A stretch of DNA of 64,000 nucleotides. It comes from Mesoflavibacter sp. (GTDB taxonomy: Bacteria; Pseudomonadota; Alphaproteobacteria; UBA8366; Aestuariispiraceae). Position 1 is the stretch's first letter. Each line of letters opens with the position of its first letter. A program made the translations under genes and the position numbers. Under the pieces are notes generated by a model that saw only the letters and a program-made list of their open reading frames with translations, did not search any database and was not told where the DNA came from. The stretch lies in NCBI GenBank assembly GCA_017792345.1, contig CP051228.1:2108001-2172000 (forward strand), given 5' to 3'. Below are positions 9,395 to 18,182 of this stretch, one piece after another.

Positions 9395-9428
9395 CAAGTC
9401 GTGACACGCTATATGGGAAGCATACGCC

Positions 9429-10094
9429 ATGTCCTTGAAAATGCACCGACGGACCCTTCTGCTGGGGTTGGCTGGCACCGCCCTGACCAGTGGAGCTTCG
9501 CGCGCCTGGGCCGGTCTGACGGGGGCAGAGGCGGACCGGGATTTCGCGGTGTTCCGCAACGGCGATCCAATCGGACATCACCGGATCGACATGCGCACGG
9601 AAGGCGACCGGACGATCGTCGATATCGACATCCTGCTGGAAGTCGGCCTCGGCCCGCTCGTGCTCTACCGCTATCACCACAAGAACCGGGAGATCTGGCA
9701 GGGCGGGGTCTTCCAAAGCTTCGAATCGGAAACCGACGATGACGGTGACGCGTATCGTGTGCGGGCGGTGCGGCAGGGGGGCGAGATCGCAATTAGCCGT
9801 GACGCGGGTGACGACTACACGACCGGCGACCTGACCCTTTTGCCCACAACATACTGGAACCCGGCCACGGTCGACCGGCCGCGCCTGATCAACACACAGG
9901 ACGGCGAGATTGCCCAAGTGCGTATCGATCGCGGCGACTGGCAGACCGTCGATACCGGGGCCGGGCCGGTCGAAGCCCGGCGCTTCGATGTCGATGGAGA
10001 TTTGAAGCTCAGCCTCTGGTACGACCGTGACGGCCATTGGGTGAAGCTGGCCTTCCCCCTCAAGGGTGACAGTTTCGAGTATCAGCTGGCCTGA
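9429..10094 (+). CDS. DUF6134-family exported protein
   Basis: The 221-residue product has a Tat- or Sec-type signal (MHRRTLLLGLAGTALTSG, ending in SRAWA at about residue 28). The rest is a compact beta-rich domain (DFAVFRNGDPIGHHRID, GPLVLYRYHHKNREIW, RFDVDGDLKLSLWYD), recognised as the DUF6134 family, of unknown function. GGGAAG lies a few bases ahead of the ATG at 9429. It is the first gene of a rightward operon; the next gene begins 2 bases after its stop. Its promoter motif is shared with the photolyase/CFA operon, so a role in oxidative or light stress of the envelope is a reasonable inference. Confidence 0.7.
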   Translation: MSLKMHRRTLLLGLAGTALTSGASRAWAGLTGAEADRDFAVFRNGDPIGHHRIDMRTEGDRTIVDIDILLEVGLGPLVLYRYHHKNREIWQGGVFQSFESETDDDGDAYRVRAVRQGGEIAISRDAGDDYTTGDLTLLPTTYWNPATVDRPRLINTQDGEIAQVRIDRGDWQTVDTGAGPVEARRFDVDGDLKLSLWYDRDGHWVKLAFPLKGDSFEYQLA

Positions 10095-10095
10095 G

Positions 10096-11631
10096 ATGGT
10101 CGCACTCGGCGGGAAGCTGCGCCTGGTCCTAGGCGACCAACTGTCTCCGGGCCTGTCCGCCTTGGCGGGCCTCGACCCGTCGGCCGATACCGTATTGATG
10201 GCGGAGGTTGCGGAAGAAGCGACCTATGTGCCGCATCATCCGAAAAAGATCGCCTTCCTGTTCTCCGCCATGCGGCACTTCGCCAAGGATTTGGAACGTA
10301 GGGGTGTGCGCGTACGGTATGTTCGCTTGGACGACCCGGAGAACAGCGGCAGCATCCTAGGGGAGATCGACCGGGCGGTCGAGGACCTCGTCCTATCCTC
10401 GGTCGTGGCGACGGAATGCGGGGAATGGCGACTGCAATCGGCCCTGGAGGGGTGGCGCGGACCGGTTCCTCTGGAAATTCTGGACGACGATCGCTTCATT
10501 GCGACGCGTGCGGAGTTTGCGGGTTGGGCCGAGGGCCGGAAGCAATTGCGGATGGAGTATTTCTATCGTGAGATGCGCCGCAAGACCGGGCTGCTGATGC
10601 GCGACGACGGCACGCCGGAAGGCGGGCAGTGGAATTTCGACAAGGAAAACCGGCAACCGCCCGATACGGGCCTGTTCCGGCCGACCCCACCGTTGGCGAT
10701 AGAACCGGACTCGATAACCAGCGAAGTCATCGGCCTTGTGCGGGACCGGTTCCCGGACCATTACGGCAGCCTGGACGATTTCGCTTTCGGCGTCACGGCC
10801 GAGGAGGCGGAGCGCTGCGCCGACGCCTTTCTCGAAGACCGACTGCCCCTGTTCGGCGACTATCAGGATGCGATGTTGACCGGTGAGCCGATCCTGTATC
10901 ACGCCCTGCTGTCGCAGTATCTCAACGCCGGACTGCTGGACCCGCTGGACCTGTGCCAGCGGGCGGAAGCCGCCTGGCGCGACGGGCATGCGCCGCTGAA
11001 CGCCGCCGAAGGGTTCATCCGGCAGATCCTGGGCTGGCGGGAATTTGTTCGGGGCGTCTACTGGCTGAAAATGCCAGATTATGCCGAAACGAACTTCCTG
11101 GACGCACACCGAGCGCTGCCCGAATTCTTCTGGACCGGCGAGACGGATATGAATTGCCTGCGCCAATGCATCGGGCAGACCCTGCGGGACGCGTACGCCC
11201 ATCATATCCAGCGGCTGATGGTCATCGGCAATTTCGCCCTTCTGGCCGGATTGTCGCCGAAGGCCGTATGTGCGTGGTATCTCTGTGTCTATGCCGATGC
11301 GTACGAGTGGGTAGAGCTTCCCAACACCCATGGCATGGCTTTGTTCGCGGATGGCGGCGTTCTGGGGTCCAAACCCTATGCGGCCAGCGGCAAGTACATC
11401 GACCGGATGTCGGATTACTGTCGCGGCTGCCGCTATGATCCGAAGAAGCCGTTAGGCCCGGATGCCTGCCCCTACAACTATCTGTACTGGGATTTTCTGG
11501 ACCGGAACGCGGAGACCCTGTCGGGCAATCCGCGTATGGCCATGATCTACCGGTCGATGTCCCGCATGGCGCCGGAAAAGCGGCAGGCCATGGCGCAGGA
11601 TTCGGCTAAATTTCTGGAGGCGCTGACATGA
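10096..11631 (+). CDS. FeS-cluster bacterial cryptochrome / (6-4) photolyase (PhrB type)
   Basis: The product has 511 residues from ATG 10096, one base after the preceding stop codon. Four cysteines at about 354, 442, 445 and 458 (MNCLRQC, then YCRGCRYDP and GPDACPYN) reproduce the C-x2-C-x12-C spacing of the 4Fe-4S centre in Agrobacterium PhrB with a constant offset of four. The N-terminal segment (LRLVLGDQLSPGLSAL) and FIRQILGWREFVRGVYW are typical of this family. PhrB repairs UV (6-4) photoproducts using FAD, a lumazine antenna and the cluster; relatives act as blue-light regulators. A start at 10066 inside the upstream gene is less likely. Confidence 0.92.
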   Translation: MVALGGKLRLVLGDQLSPGLSALAGLDPSADTVLMAEVAEEATYVPHHPKKIAFLFSAMRHFAKDLERRGVRVRYVRLDDPENSGSILGEIDRAVEDLVLSSVVATECGEWRLQSALEGWRGPVPLEILDDDRFIATRAEFAGWAEGRKQLRMEYFYREMRRKTGLLMRDDGTPEGGQWNFDKENRQPPDTGLFRPTPPLAIEPDSITSEVIGLVRDRFPDHYGSLDDFAFGVTAEEAERCADAFLEDRLPLFGDYQDAMLTGEPILYHALLSQYLNAGLLDPLDLCQRAEAAWRDGHAPLNAAEGFIRQILGWREFVRGVYWLKMPDYAETNFLDAHRALPEFFWTGETDMNCLRQCIGQTLRDAYAHHIQRLMVIGNFALLAGLSPKAVCAWYLCVYADAYEWVELPNTHGMALFADGGVLGSKPYAASGKYIDRMSDYCRGCRYDPKKPLGPDACPYNYLYWDFLDRNAETLSGNPRMAMIYRSMSRMAPEKRQAMAQDSAKFLEALT

Positions 11632-12383
11632 CTGCCGACAATCGCAAGGTAATCTGGATTACCGGGGCCAGCATGGGGATCGGCGCGGCCATCGCCCGGC
11701 GCGCCGCCCAGGAAGGCTGGATCGTCGCCGTCAGCGCGCGGTCGCGGGATAAGCTGACCGCGCTGGAGGCGGAACATGATGCGATCCATGCCTATCCGCT
11801 GGATGTGTTGGACCGGGGTGAGAACGCGGCGGTACTGGACCGGATCGAAGCCGATCTGGGGCCGGTGGATATCGCGGTCCTGAATGCCGGAACCCATGCC
11901 GACATGCCGGCCGCCGAATTCGACGCCGCCGCGGCCGCGCGGATATTCGATTTGAACCTGACCGGATTGGCCAATGGGATCGAACCGGTTGTGCAGCGTT
12001 TTCTGGCGCGCGGCCGGGGGCGTCTCGCCCTGACAGCCAGCGTCGCCGGCTATCGTGGCCTGCCCCGTGCGGCGGCTTACTGCGCCAGCAAGGCCGGTGT
12101 TATCGCGATGGCGGAATCCCTGGCCTCCGAAATCGGGCCGCGGGGCGTGACGGTTCAGGTGATCTGTCCGGGCTTTGTGCGGACCCCGCTGACCGACAAG
12201 AACGAGTTTCCCATGCCTTTCCTGATGGAACCGGAAGATGCCGCCGACAGGGTCGTAAAGGGGCTGCAAGGCACGTCCTTCGAGATCGCCTTTCCGCGCC
12301 GCTTCGTCTGGCAGCTCAAACTCTTGCGGCTATTGCCCGCCGCCCTCTATTTTCGCCTGATCCGGAAAGCGACCGGTCTTTAA
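11628..12383 (+). CDS. Short-chain dehydrogenase/reductase
   Basis: A 251-residue classical SDR. The cofactor-binding motif is TGASMGIGAA near the N-terminus, NAG is at LNAGTHAD, and the catalytic Ser and Tyr-x3-Lys are in LTASVAGYRG and YCASKAG. The ATG overlaps the stop of the FeS-photolyase gene (ATGA), so the two are translationally coupled. The substrate is unknown. SDR genes occur beside FeS-photolyases and CFA-type methyltransferases in other alphaproteobacterial stress regulons, so a lipid or oxidised-aldehyde substrate is possible but unproven. Confidence 0.88.
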   Translation: MTADNRKVIWITGASMGIGAAIARRAAQEGWIVAVSARSRDKLTALEAEHDAIHAYPLDVLDRGENAAVLDRIEADLGPVDIAVLNAGTHADMPAAEFDAAAAARIFDLNLTGLANGIEPVVQRFLARGRGRLALTASVAGYRGLPRAAAYCASKAGVIAMAESLASEIGPRGVTVQVICPGFVRTPLTDKNEFPMPFLMEPEDAADRVVKGLQGTSFEIAFPRRFVWQLKLLRLLPAALYFRLIRKATGL

Positions 12384-12396
12384 GCGGGGGAAGGGT

Positions 12397-12852
12397 ATGG
12401 GCGACGGGACACTGTTGGACGCGACGCGGCGTTGGGCCGAAGCCTTTGCGGCGCCGATGCCCGAAGGGCTGGAACCGCTGCTGGCGCTGGCCAGCGACGA
12501 CATCCGGTTCACGGACCCGTTCAACGATGTTGCCGGTAAGGCCGGCCTGCGCGCGATTCTGGAGGACATGACCGAGCGGTGCCGCGAGGCCCGCTTTACC
12601 ATCCTGGACGTCGCGGCGTCCGAACGGGCGGGTTATATTCGGTGGCGGTTCGATTGCGTTCCGCGCGGGCGGGGCCGGTCGGAATGGTGCTTCGAAGGGA
12701 TGAGCGAGATCCACCTGAATGCCGCCGGGAAGGTTTCGGTGCATGCCGATCATTGGGACAGTGCGACCCAGCTTTACGCCAAGCTGCCGGTCGTCGGCTG
12801 GCCGCTGCGCCGCATTCGGGCCGCGCTGACGGTCACTCCGCCGCCTGAGTGA
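12397..12852 (+). CDS. NTF2-like / SnoaL-like domain protein
   Basis: The 151-residue protein has a single alpha+beta cone domain. Family-like features are LLALASDDIRFTDPFNDVAGKAGLRAILEDM near residues 27-57, RWRFDCVPRG in the central strand, and GKVSVHADHWD near 115. NTF2-like folds bind small hydrophobic molecules or act as isomerases and hydrolases; which applies here cannot be told. It is the last gene of the rightward operon, 13 bases after the SDR. Its 3' end overlaps the 3' end of the convergent DUF3833 gene by 20 bases, and no terminator lies between them. Confidence 0.75.
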   Translation: MGDGTLLDATRRWAEAFAAPMPEGLEPLLALASDDIRFTDPFNDVAGKAGLRAILEDMTERCREARFTILDVAASERAGYIRWRFDCVPRGRGRSEWCFEGMSEIHLNAAGKVSVHADHWDSATQLYAKLPVVGWPLRRIRAALTVTPPPE

Positions 12853-13411
12853 CCTGTTCCTGACCGGCCTGCGCGGACGCCACCGGTTTGCTGAACGAAA
12901 TCACGGCCGTGCCCAGCTCGATACCCCATTTGGAAACGGTGGCGCGGTTGATGACCGTGCCGTTCGGCTGCAGGAACATCCAGTCGTCGAAGGCGACCCG
13001 CAGCGTCCGATCCTTCATTTTCAGATCGAACGTGTATTCCCAATGGAACGCGTTTCCGGCGATCTCGCCGCGCGCCAGGCCAATGACGCCGTCGGCATGG
13101 CCTTCGTATCTGTTCTCCCCAACCCGTGTCAGGGTCCAGACACGCCGTTCGGTCTCGCCATCGTCATAGACGAAATCCTCGACCAGGGTCAGGCGGTCGC
13201 CCTCCACCGTGCCTTCGATATCGACCACGAACTGCCGGCGCACGTCGCCGAACCGGTCGTAGAAGATGCCGGACGCCTCTGTCTTGCCGGCAAAGAACTG
13301 TTCCAGCTCAAACTTCGGCTCTTGCTTCTCGAAATCCGATATTTTCATCCCGCTACATCCCATCAATGCCAGCAGCGCCAGAACCGCTGCCCAGGACTTG
13401 CCAAATCTCAT
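12833..13411 (-). CDS. DUF3833-family lipoprotein
   Basis: The product is 192 residues from ATG 13411; a longer GTG reading adds arginine-rich residues before the signal. A type II signal peptide ends in a lipobox (LLALMGC-SG), so the mature protein should be a lipid-anchored envelope protein. The body (FFAGKTEASGIFYDRFGDVRRQF, then VWTLTRVGENRYEGHADGV) matches DUF3833. Its start codon overlaps the stop of the MFS gene (ATGA). DUF3833 genes commonly accompany CFA-type methyltransferase, DUF1365 and FAD-oxidoreductase genes, as here. Function is unknown; lipid binding or transfer at the envelope is a guess. Confidence 0.85.
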   Translation of the reverse strand: MRFGKSWAAVLALLALMGCSGMKISDFEKQEPKFELEQFFAGKTEASGIFYDRFGDVRRQFVVDIEGTVEGDRLTLVEDFVYDDGETERRVWTLTRVGENRYEGHADGVIGLARGEIAGNAFHWEYTFDLKMKDRTLRVAFDDWMFLQPNGTVINRATVSKWGIELGTAVISFSKPVASAQAGQEQVTQAAE

Positions 13412-14748
13412 CCAACCGACCCTTCGATACGGGCGCGCAAGCCGCCCTGTTCTTCGGCGTTCAGCGGAAACCGCCACATCAGGGCGATCGCCGCCGCTTT
13501 GAAGGCGATGGGCACCGCCCCGTAGAGCAGCGCCAGAACCAGCGCACCTTCATTCGACCCTGCCGGGCCGGCTGTGCCTTCCGTGTCGAGACCCACCGCT
13601 TCCAGAACCGGAAAGGCGATCCCGACCGCCAGCGCCAGGGCCAGCTTTGTCGCCATGCCCCATAGGGCGAAGTAGATCCCGGTCTTTGCCGGGCCGCCCT
13701 GGGCCGTGTCGACATCCACGGCATCGGCCTGCATCGAGGGGGGCAGCGCCAGATCCGCGGCCAGCGCCAGCCCTGTCCCGACGCAAAGCGCCAGATAGAG
13801 CGTGTCGTCGCCCGGTCCCAGAAAGGGCGCGAGGGCAAACCAGGCACAGGCCCAGATCATGGCGATGCACCACGCACGGTGCTTGCCGATCCGTGCGGCG
13901 ATCCAAAGCCATAAGGGCAGCCCCGCGATCGCCATCAGGAAATACGTTGCCAGGAAGGTTCCGGATTTCTCGGGTTGGCCAAGAATGACGCCGACATAGA
14001 GCAAAAACAGCGTGGCGGGCAGGCCGTTGGCTATTCCGTTCAGGATCCATGCCGCCAACAGCCGCACGAAGGGCTTGTTCCGGACCATCCGGCGCAGGTC
14101 TTCCCGCCAAGCCGGCGGCGGGACGCGGACCGTGATGGGCGGGTCGGCCAGGAACAGCAGCGCCGGGGCCACCGCCAACGGCAATCCCACCGCCAGGACC
14201 AGACCGACCGTGGCCAGCGCGTCGGTGCGCGTTTCCGGCGATCCGGCGGCGGCGACGAGGCCGCCGGCGACCAGGGTGCCCAGCACCACGAATCCTTCCC
14301 GCCAGGCGGCGATACGGTTGCGCTGCGCGTAATCGCCCGACAGTTCCGCCCCCCAGGCCTGATAGGGCAACATGACCAGCGTCCAGCCGAGATGGAGGAT
14401 CAAACCCGCTATCAGCAGATGGCCCAAGCCCGCGTCGACAGGCGGCCGGAACATCATCCAGCCGCCCACGACGGCGACCGGCAATCCGATGGCGACCCAT
14501 AGCTTTCGGCGGCCGAAACGGGTGCCGATCCGGTCGGACAGCATGCCGACCAGCGGGTCGGTGACGACGTCCCACAGGCGCATTGCCAGGACCACAAGTC
14601 CAACGGCGGCGAGGCCCAGACCCAGATCGACCGCGTAGAAGTTCGGGATATGGATATAAAGCGGCAGGGTGACCGCCGCGAGCGGCAGCCCGGGCAAGCC
14701 GTAGAGGATCAGCGATCGCAGCCCGATCGCCGGATTGCGCGACGACAT
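13408..14748 (-). CDS. MFS transporter, GPH sugar-cation symporter type
   Basis: A 446-residue membrane protein with about 12 hydrophobic helices. The loop after helix 2 (MRLWDVVTDPLVGMLSDRIGTRFGRRK) is the characteristic GPH/MelB signature, including the Asp and Arg residues. It sits 14 bases after the CFA-like methyltransferase gene and overlaps the DUF3833 gene by four bases, so it belongs to the leftward operon. GPH-type transporters recur in this conserved cluster in other alphaproteobacteria. The real substrate is unknown and may be a lipid precursor or head group rather than a sugar. Confidence 0.87.
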   Translation of the reverse strand: MSSRNPAIGLRSLILYGLPGLPLAAVTLPLYIHIPNFYAVDLGLGLAAVGLVVLAMRLWDVVTDPLVGMLSDRIGTRFGRRKLWVAIGLPVAVVGGWMMFRPPVDAGLGHLLIAGLILHLGWTLVMLPYQAWGAELSGDYAQRNRIAAWREGFVVLGTLVAGGLVAAAGSPETRTDALATVGLVLAVGLPLAVAPALLFLADPPITVRVPPPAWREDLRRMVRNKPFVRLLAAWILNGIANGLPATLFLLYVGVILGQPEKSGTFLATYFLMAIAGLPLWLWIAARIGKHRAWCIAMIWACAWFALAPFLGPGDDTLYLALCVGTGLALAADLALPPSMQADAVDVDTAQGGPAKTGIYFALWGMATKLALALAVGIAFPVLEAVGLDTEGTAGPAGSNEGALVLALLYGAVPIAFKAAAIALMWRFPLNAEEQGGLRARIEGSVG

Positions 14749-14761
14749 GACGGGACCCGCC

Positions 14762-16000
14762 TTAGACCCGGGCCAAGGTCACGCGTTTGACGTCGATATT
14801 GTCCGCCCGGAAACCGGCCTCGCAATAGGCCAGGTAATATTCCCACATCCGCTTGAACCGGGTATCGAAACCCTGGGCGCGGATGTCGTCCCAGGCGGCC
14901 TGGAACCGGTTGTTCCATTCCGCCAGCGTCCTGGCATAGGACAGGCCGAACCCTTCGCTGGAAATCTGCGTCAGGCCGGCCTTCTCGGCGCTCTGCCGCA
15001 GGGCAGTCGGCGAAGGCAGCATGCCGCCCGGGAAGATGTAGCGCTGGATGAAATCAGGGCGGCTTCGGTAATTGTCGAAATGCTTGTCGGCAATCGAGAT
15101 GATCTGCAGCGCGGCGCGCCCCCCCTCGGTCAGCCGGTCGCGCAGGGTCTCGAAGAAGACCGGCCAGTATTTTTCGCCGACCGCCTCGAACATCTCGATG
15201 GACGCGATCCCGTCGAACCGGCCTTCCAGATCGCGATAATCGACCAGGCGGATGTCGACCTTCTCGTTCAGGCCCTCGCGCTGCATGCGCGCTTTGGCGT
15301 AGTCGTGCTGTTCGCGAGAGATGGTGATGCCGGTGACATGGGCGCCGCGCTCCTTGGCGACGCGTTCGGCGAATCCGCCCCAACCGCAGCCGATCTCCAG
15401 GATGCGGGCATCCGGACCCATTTGCAGGCGGTCCGCCAGCAGGTCGTACTTCAACGCCTGGGCGCTGGTCAGGTCGGGTGTCTTCTCCGCGAACTGGGCC
15501 GATGAATACGTCATGCTGGGGTCCAGCCAGCGTTCGTAGAACGCGTTCCCCAGATCGTAATGATGGGCGATATTCCGGCGGCTGCCCTCGCGGGAATTGC
15601 GGTTCAATGTCTTGTGGATCAGGCGGTTGGCCGTGCGGTACAGCAAGCTGCCGTTCAGCGTCTCGTCCAGGGCCTCATAGTTCATTGCCCCGACCGTCAG
15701 GAAATCCGCCAGATTGGGGCTGTCCCAATCGCCGTCCATATAGCTTTCGCCCAGGCCGACATTACCGCCCAGGATCATGCGGCGGATGAACCGGTTGTTG
15801 CGTACGACCAAGCGGCCGACCGGTCCCGGTTCCTGGCCACCGAACCGGCGCGTCACCCCTTCCGGCACGGTGATCTCGAACGTGCCGAAGCGAATCCGCT
15901 CGGCGATCGCGAAAGTCATCCGGCTGGCAAGGGACAGACGGGGTATGCCGTTCTCCGTTTCCATTTCCATAAAGGCGGTGCTGCGGTCGATATCGGTCAT
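14762..16000 (-). CDS. Cyclopropane-fatty-acyl-phospholipid synthase-like SAM methyltransferase
   Basis: The product is 412 residues from ATG 16000; the longer reading to 16027 would use TTG. The SAM-binding motif is ILEIGCGWGGFAERVAKERG. SIEMFEAVGEKYWPVFF and QRYIFPGGMLPSPTALRQS are family signatures, and the N-terminal domain has the RFGTFEITVPEG segment. The family methylates or cyclopropanates unsaturated acyl chains of membrane phospholipids at the double bond. In Rhodobacter, a relative in the singlet-oxygen regulon takes part in methylated and furan fatty acid synthesis, so either cyclopropane or methyl/furan lipid products are possible. Confidence 0.88.
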   Translation of the reverse strand: MTDIDRSTAFMEMETENGIPRLSLASRMTFAIAERIRFGTFEITVPEGVTRRFGGQEPGPVGRLVVRNNRFIRRMILGGNVGLGESYMDGDWDSPNLADFLTVGAMNYEALDETLNGSLLYRTANRLIHKTLNRNSREGSRRNIAHHYDLGNAFYERWLDPSMTYSSAQFAEKTPDLTSAQALKYDLLADRLQMGPDARILEIGCGWGGFAERVAKERGAHVTGITISREQHDYAKARMQREGLNEKVDIRLVDYRDLEGRFDGIASIEMFEAVGEKYWPVFFETLRDRLTEGGRAALQIISIADKHFDNYRSRPDFIQRYIFPGGMLPSPTALRQSAEKAGLTQISSEGFGLSYARTLAEWNNRFQAAWDDIRAQGFDTRFKRMWEYYLAYCEAGFRADNIDVKRVTLARV

Positions 16001-16044
16001 GGGATCACCGGTCTGTTTCGCTGTCAATTGTCAGTCACGCGGCA

Positions 16045-16818
16045 TCAGCGCGTGACATGGGCCGCCGGACGGGGCGGTTTGGAATGGAAACGCGCGCCTT
16101 TCAGCCATAGCCGCAGGGCTTCCCAGTGGATGCCGGCCACGACCTTGGCGGTCATCAAGGGATGCCGCGCGATGGCGGTGGCGATCGCGCGATCCGTCAG
16201 ATCCCGGCCGCGGCCGGTATGGCGCGCCATCAAAAGCGGCGCGTCGGATGAATCCGACTGCCGGATCTGAATTGCCAGCCGGTCGTCCGGCGGGCGGACC
16301 GCGAAGCGATAGCGGCAATCCATTTCCAGAAAGGGCGACACATGGAAGACCTTGCGGGTCTCCTGACGGACAGTCTCGTCCCCCGTTTCTTCGACCGGGA
16401 TCAGATAGCCGTGCGATTCGCCGAATGTGTTCGAGACCTCATAAAGGATCGCGCGCAGCGCCCCGTCATGTCCGTAGCAGAAATGCAGGGACAGCGGATT
16501 GAAGGCATACCCCCAGAGGCGCGGGAAGGTCAGAAGCCGCAGCGGAGCGCCGCGCAGGTTGATGCCCTGGGCATGCAGCGCTTCTTCGACCCAGGACCGG
16601 ATGGTCGATCCGTCACGGCGCCCGTAATCGCGGTCGTGCAGGCTGACCGGCGCCCAGCGGTTATGCCCGAACAGCCGGAGGGTTCCGTCCATTTCCGCCA
16701 GCCGGTCCGGATCGACCAGTATGGAGAAGACGGAATAGCTCAATTCATGCACGACCGGTTTCAGGCGCTTGTGCATCACCTTGCCGAAATAGAGCGTGGC
16801 TTCGGGCGGGCCGCTCAT
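16045..16818 (-). CDS. DUF1365-family protein
   Basis: A 257-residue protein beginning SGPPEATLYFGKVMHKR, with the family blocks LVDPDRLAEMD, LTFPRLWGYAFNPLSLHFCYG and KVFHVSPFLEMDCRYRF. DUF1365 has no settled biochemical function but is nearly always adjacent to an FAD oxidoreductase and a CFA-type methyltransferase, as here. Its ATG overlaps the stop of the FAD-oxidoreductase gene (ATGA), which suggests the two products are made in step. Participation in the same lipid-modification pathway is inferred from this conserved linkage. Confidence 0.88.
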   Translation of the reverse strand: MSGPPEATLYFGKVMHKRLKPVVHELSYSVFSILVDPDRLAEMDGTLRLFGHNRWAPVSLHDRDYGRRDGSTIRSWVEEALHAQGINLRGAPLRLLTFPRLWGYAFNPLSLHFCYGHDGALRAILYEVSNTFGESHGYLIPVEETGDETVRQETRKVFHVSPFLEMDCRYRFAVRPPDDRLAIQIRQSDSSDAPLLMARHTGRGRDLTDRAIATAIARHPLMTAKVVAGIHWEALRLWLKGARFHSKPPRPAAHVTR

Positions 16819-18179
16819 GCCGCTGCCTCGATTTGCGCATCACGGACGGTGCGCGGCCTGGGCAGTGTCTCGGTATCTCGCAGGACGGCGCGCATCGCGT
16901 GGACCGGGCGATGTCCCCAAGGCGCTTCGACGCCCAGGGCGCGCGCGACCGCAACGGCGGAGCCTAGCCCGTCCTCGTGAAAGCCATAGCCGCAATAGCT
17001 GCCGCAGAACCAGACCCCGCCGGCGCCCTGGATGTCGGGCAGCTGGGTTTGGGCCGCCATGGCACCATGGTCGAAGACCGGATGATCATAGTCGAATTCG
17101 GCGACGACCCGGTCGGCTGCGATGTCGCGCAGGGGATTCAACGTCACGAACAGCGGATGCGCCGGGTCCAGCGATTGCAGATTGTTCATCCAGTAGGAGA
17201 CGGACACGCGGCTTTCGGACTGGGCGTTGCCGCGCTCTGTCAGATAATTCCAACTGGACCATACCTTCTGCCGGATCGGCATCTGGCCCGGGTCGCTGTG
17301 CAGGATCGCCTTGTTCCTCTGATATCCAAACCGGGACAGGATCGACGCCTCGCGCGCCGATTGATCCGAAAGCAGGGCGGCGGCCTCGTCGCCGTGGCAG
17401 GCGAAGACGACCTGGTCATAGTGTGCGCTATCGCCATCGGCCAAATGGACGGTGACGCCCTCCGGTCCCCGCTGGACGGCGCGGACGCCGCAGCCGGTGC
17501 GGATGTCGCTCGCCAGTCCTAGTCGCAGACGCTCGACATAGCTGCGGCTGCCGTTCTTCACCGTCCACCATTGCGGCCGGTCGTTGACCTGCAACAGGCC
17601 ATGATTGTCAAAGAAGCGGATGAAACTGGCGGCCGGGAAGGCCCCCATCGTACTGACCGGGCAGGACCAGATCGCGGCAGCCATCGGCAGCAGATGATCG
17701 TCGATGAAGCTTTGCGAATAGCCGTCACGCTTCAGCAGGTCGTCCAGCGTCAGTTGGGCGCAACCGTCGTTCGCCAGAAGATCCGGTGCGGCTTTATAGA
17801 AGCGCAGGATGTCGCGGATCATCCGAAGGAAGCGGGGCGAGACGAGATTGCGCTTCTGCGCGAACAGGCTGCGCAGGTCGCTGCCGCCATATTCCAGGCG
17901 GCCGCCATCGGCGGAGACGGCGAAGGACATGTCGGTCTTGATCCGCGCCACGCCCAGCGTGTCCAGCAGGCCGATCAGGTTCGGATAGGTCCGTTCGTTA
18001 TAGACGATGAACCCTGTGTCGACCGGAATGCTGCCGCCGCCTTCAATGGGCACGTCCACGGTATTGGAATGGCCGCCGGCATAGGCGTTCCGCTCATAAA
18101 CCGTGACATTGTGTCGGCGGGACAGAAGCCAGGCCGCCCCCAGCCCGGCGATGCCGCTTCCGATAACTGCAATCTTCAT
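16815..18179 (-). CDS. FAD-dependent oxidoreductase (amine-oxidase-like)
   Basis: A 454-residue flavoprotein. The dinucleotide-binding motif MKIAVIGSGIAGLGAAWLL opens the protein, followed by VYERNAYAGGHSNTV; a second FAD contact near the C-terminus is GVWFCGSYCGYGFHEDGLGS. It lies 3 bases after the photolyase stop and overlaps DUF1365. Members of this family in CFA/DUF1365 clusters are thought to oxidise or desaturate fatty acyl groups after methylation. It could correspond to the desaturase-like step in furan fatty acid synthesis, but this is inference from gene order. Confidence 0.88.
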   Translation of the reverse strand: MKIAVIGSGIAGLGAAWLLSRRHNVTVYERNAYAGGHSNTVDVPIEGGGSIPVDTGFIVYNERTYPNLIGLLDTLGVARIKTDMSFAVSADGGRLEYGGSDLRSLFAQKRNLVSPRFLRMIRDILRFYKAAPDLLANDGCAQLTLDDLLKRDGYSQSFIDDHLLPMAAAIWSCPVSTMGAFPAASFIRFFDNHGLLQVNDRPQWWTVKNGSRSYVERLRLGLASDIRTGCGVRAVQRGPEGVTVHLADGDSAHYDQVVFACHGDEAAALLSDQSAREASILSRFGYQRNKAILHSDPGQMPIRQKVWSSWNYLTERGNAQSESRVSVSYWMNNLQSLDPAHPLFVTLNPLRDIAADRVVAEFDYDHPVFDHGAMAAQTQLPDIQGAGGVWFCGSYCGYGFHEDGLGSAVAVARALGVEAPWGHRPVHAMRAVLRDTETLPRPRTVRDAQIEAAA

Positions 18180-18182
18180 GGT

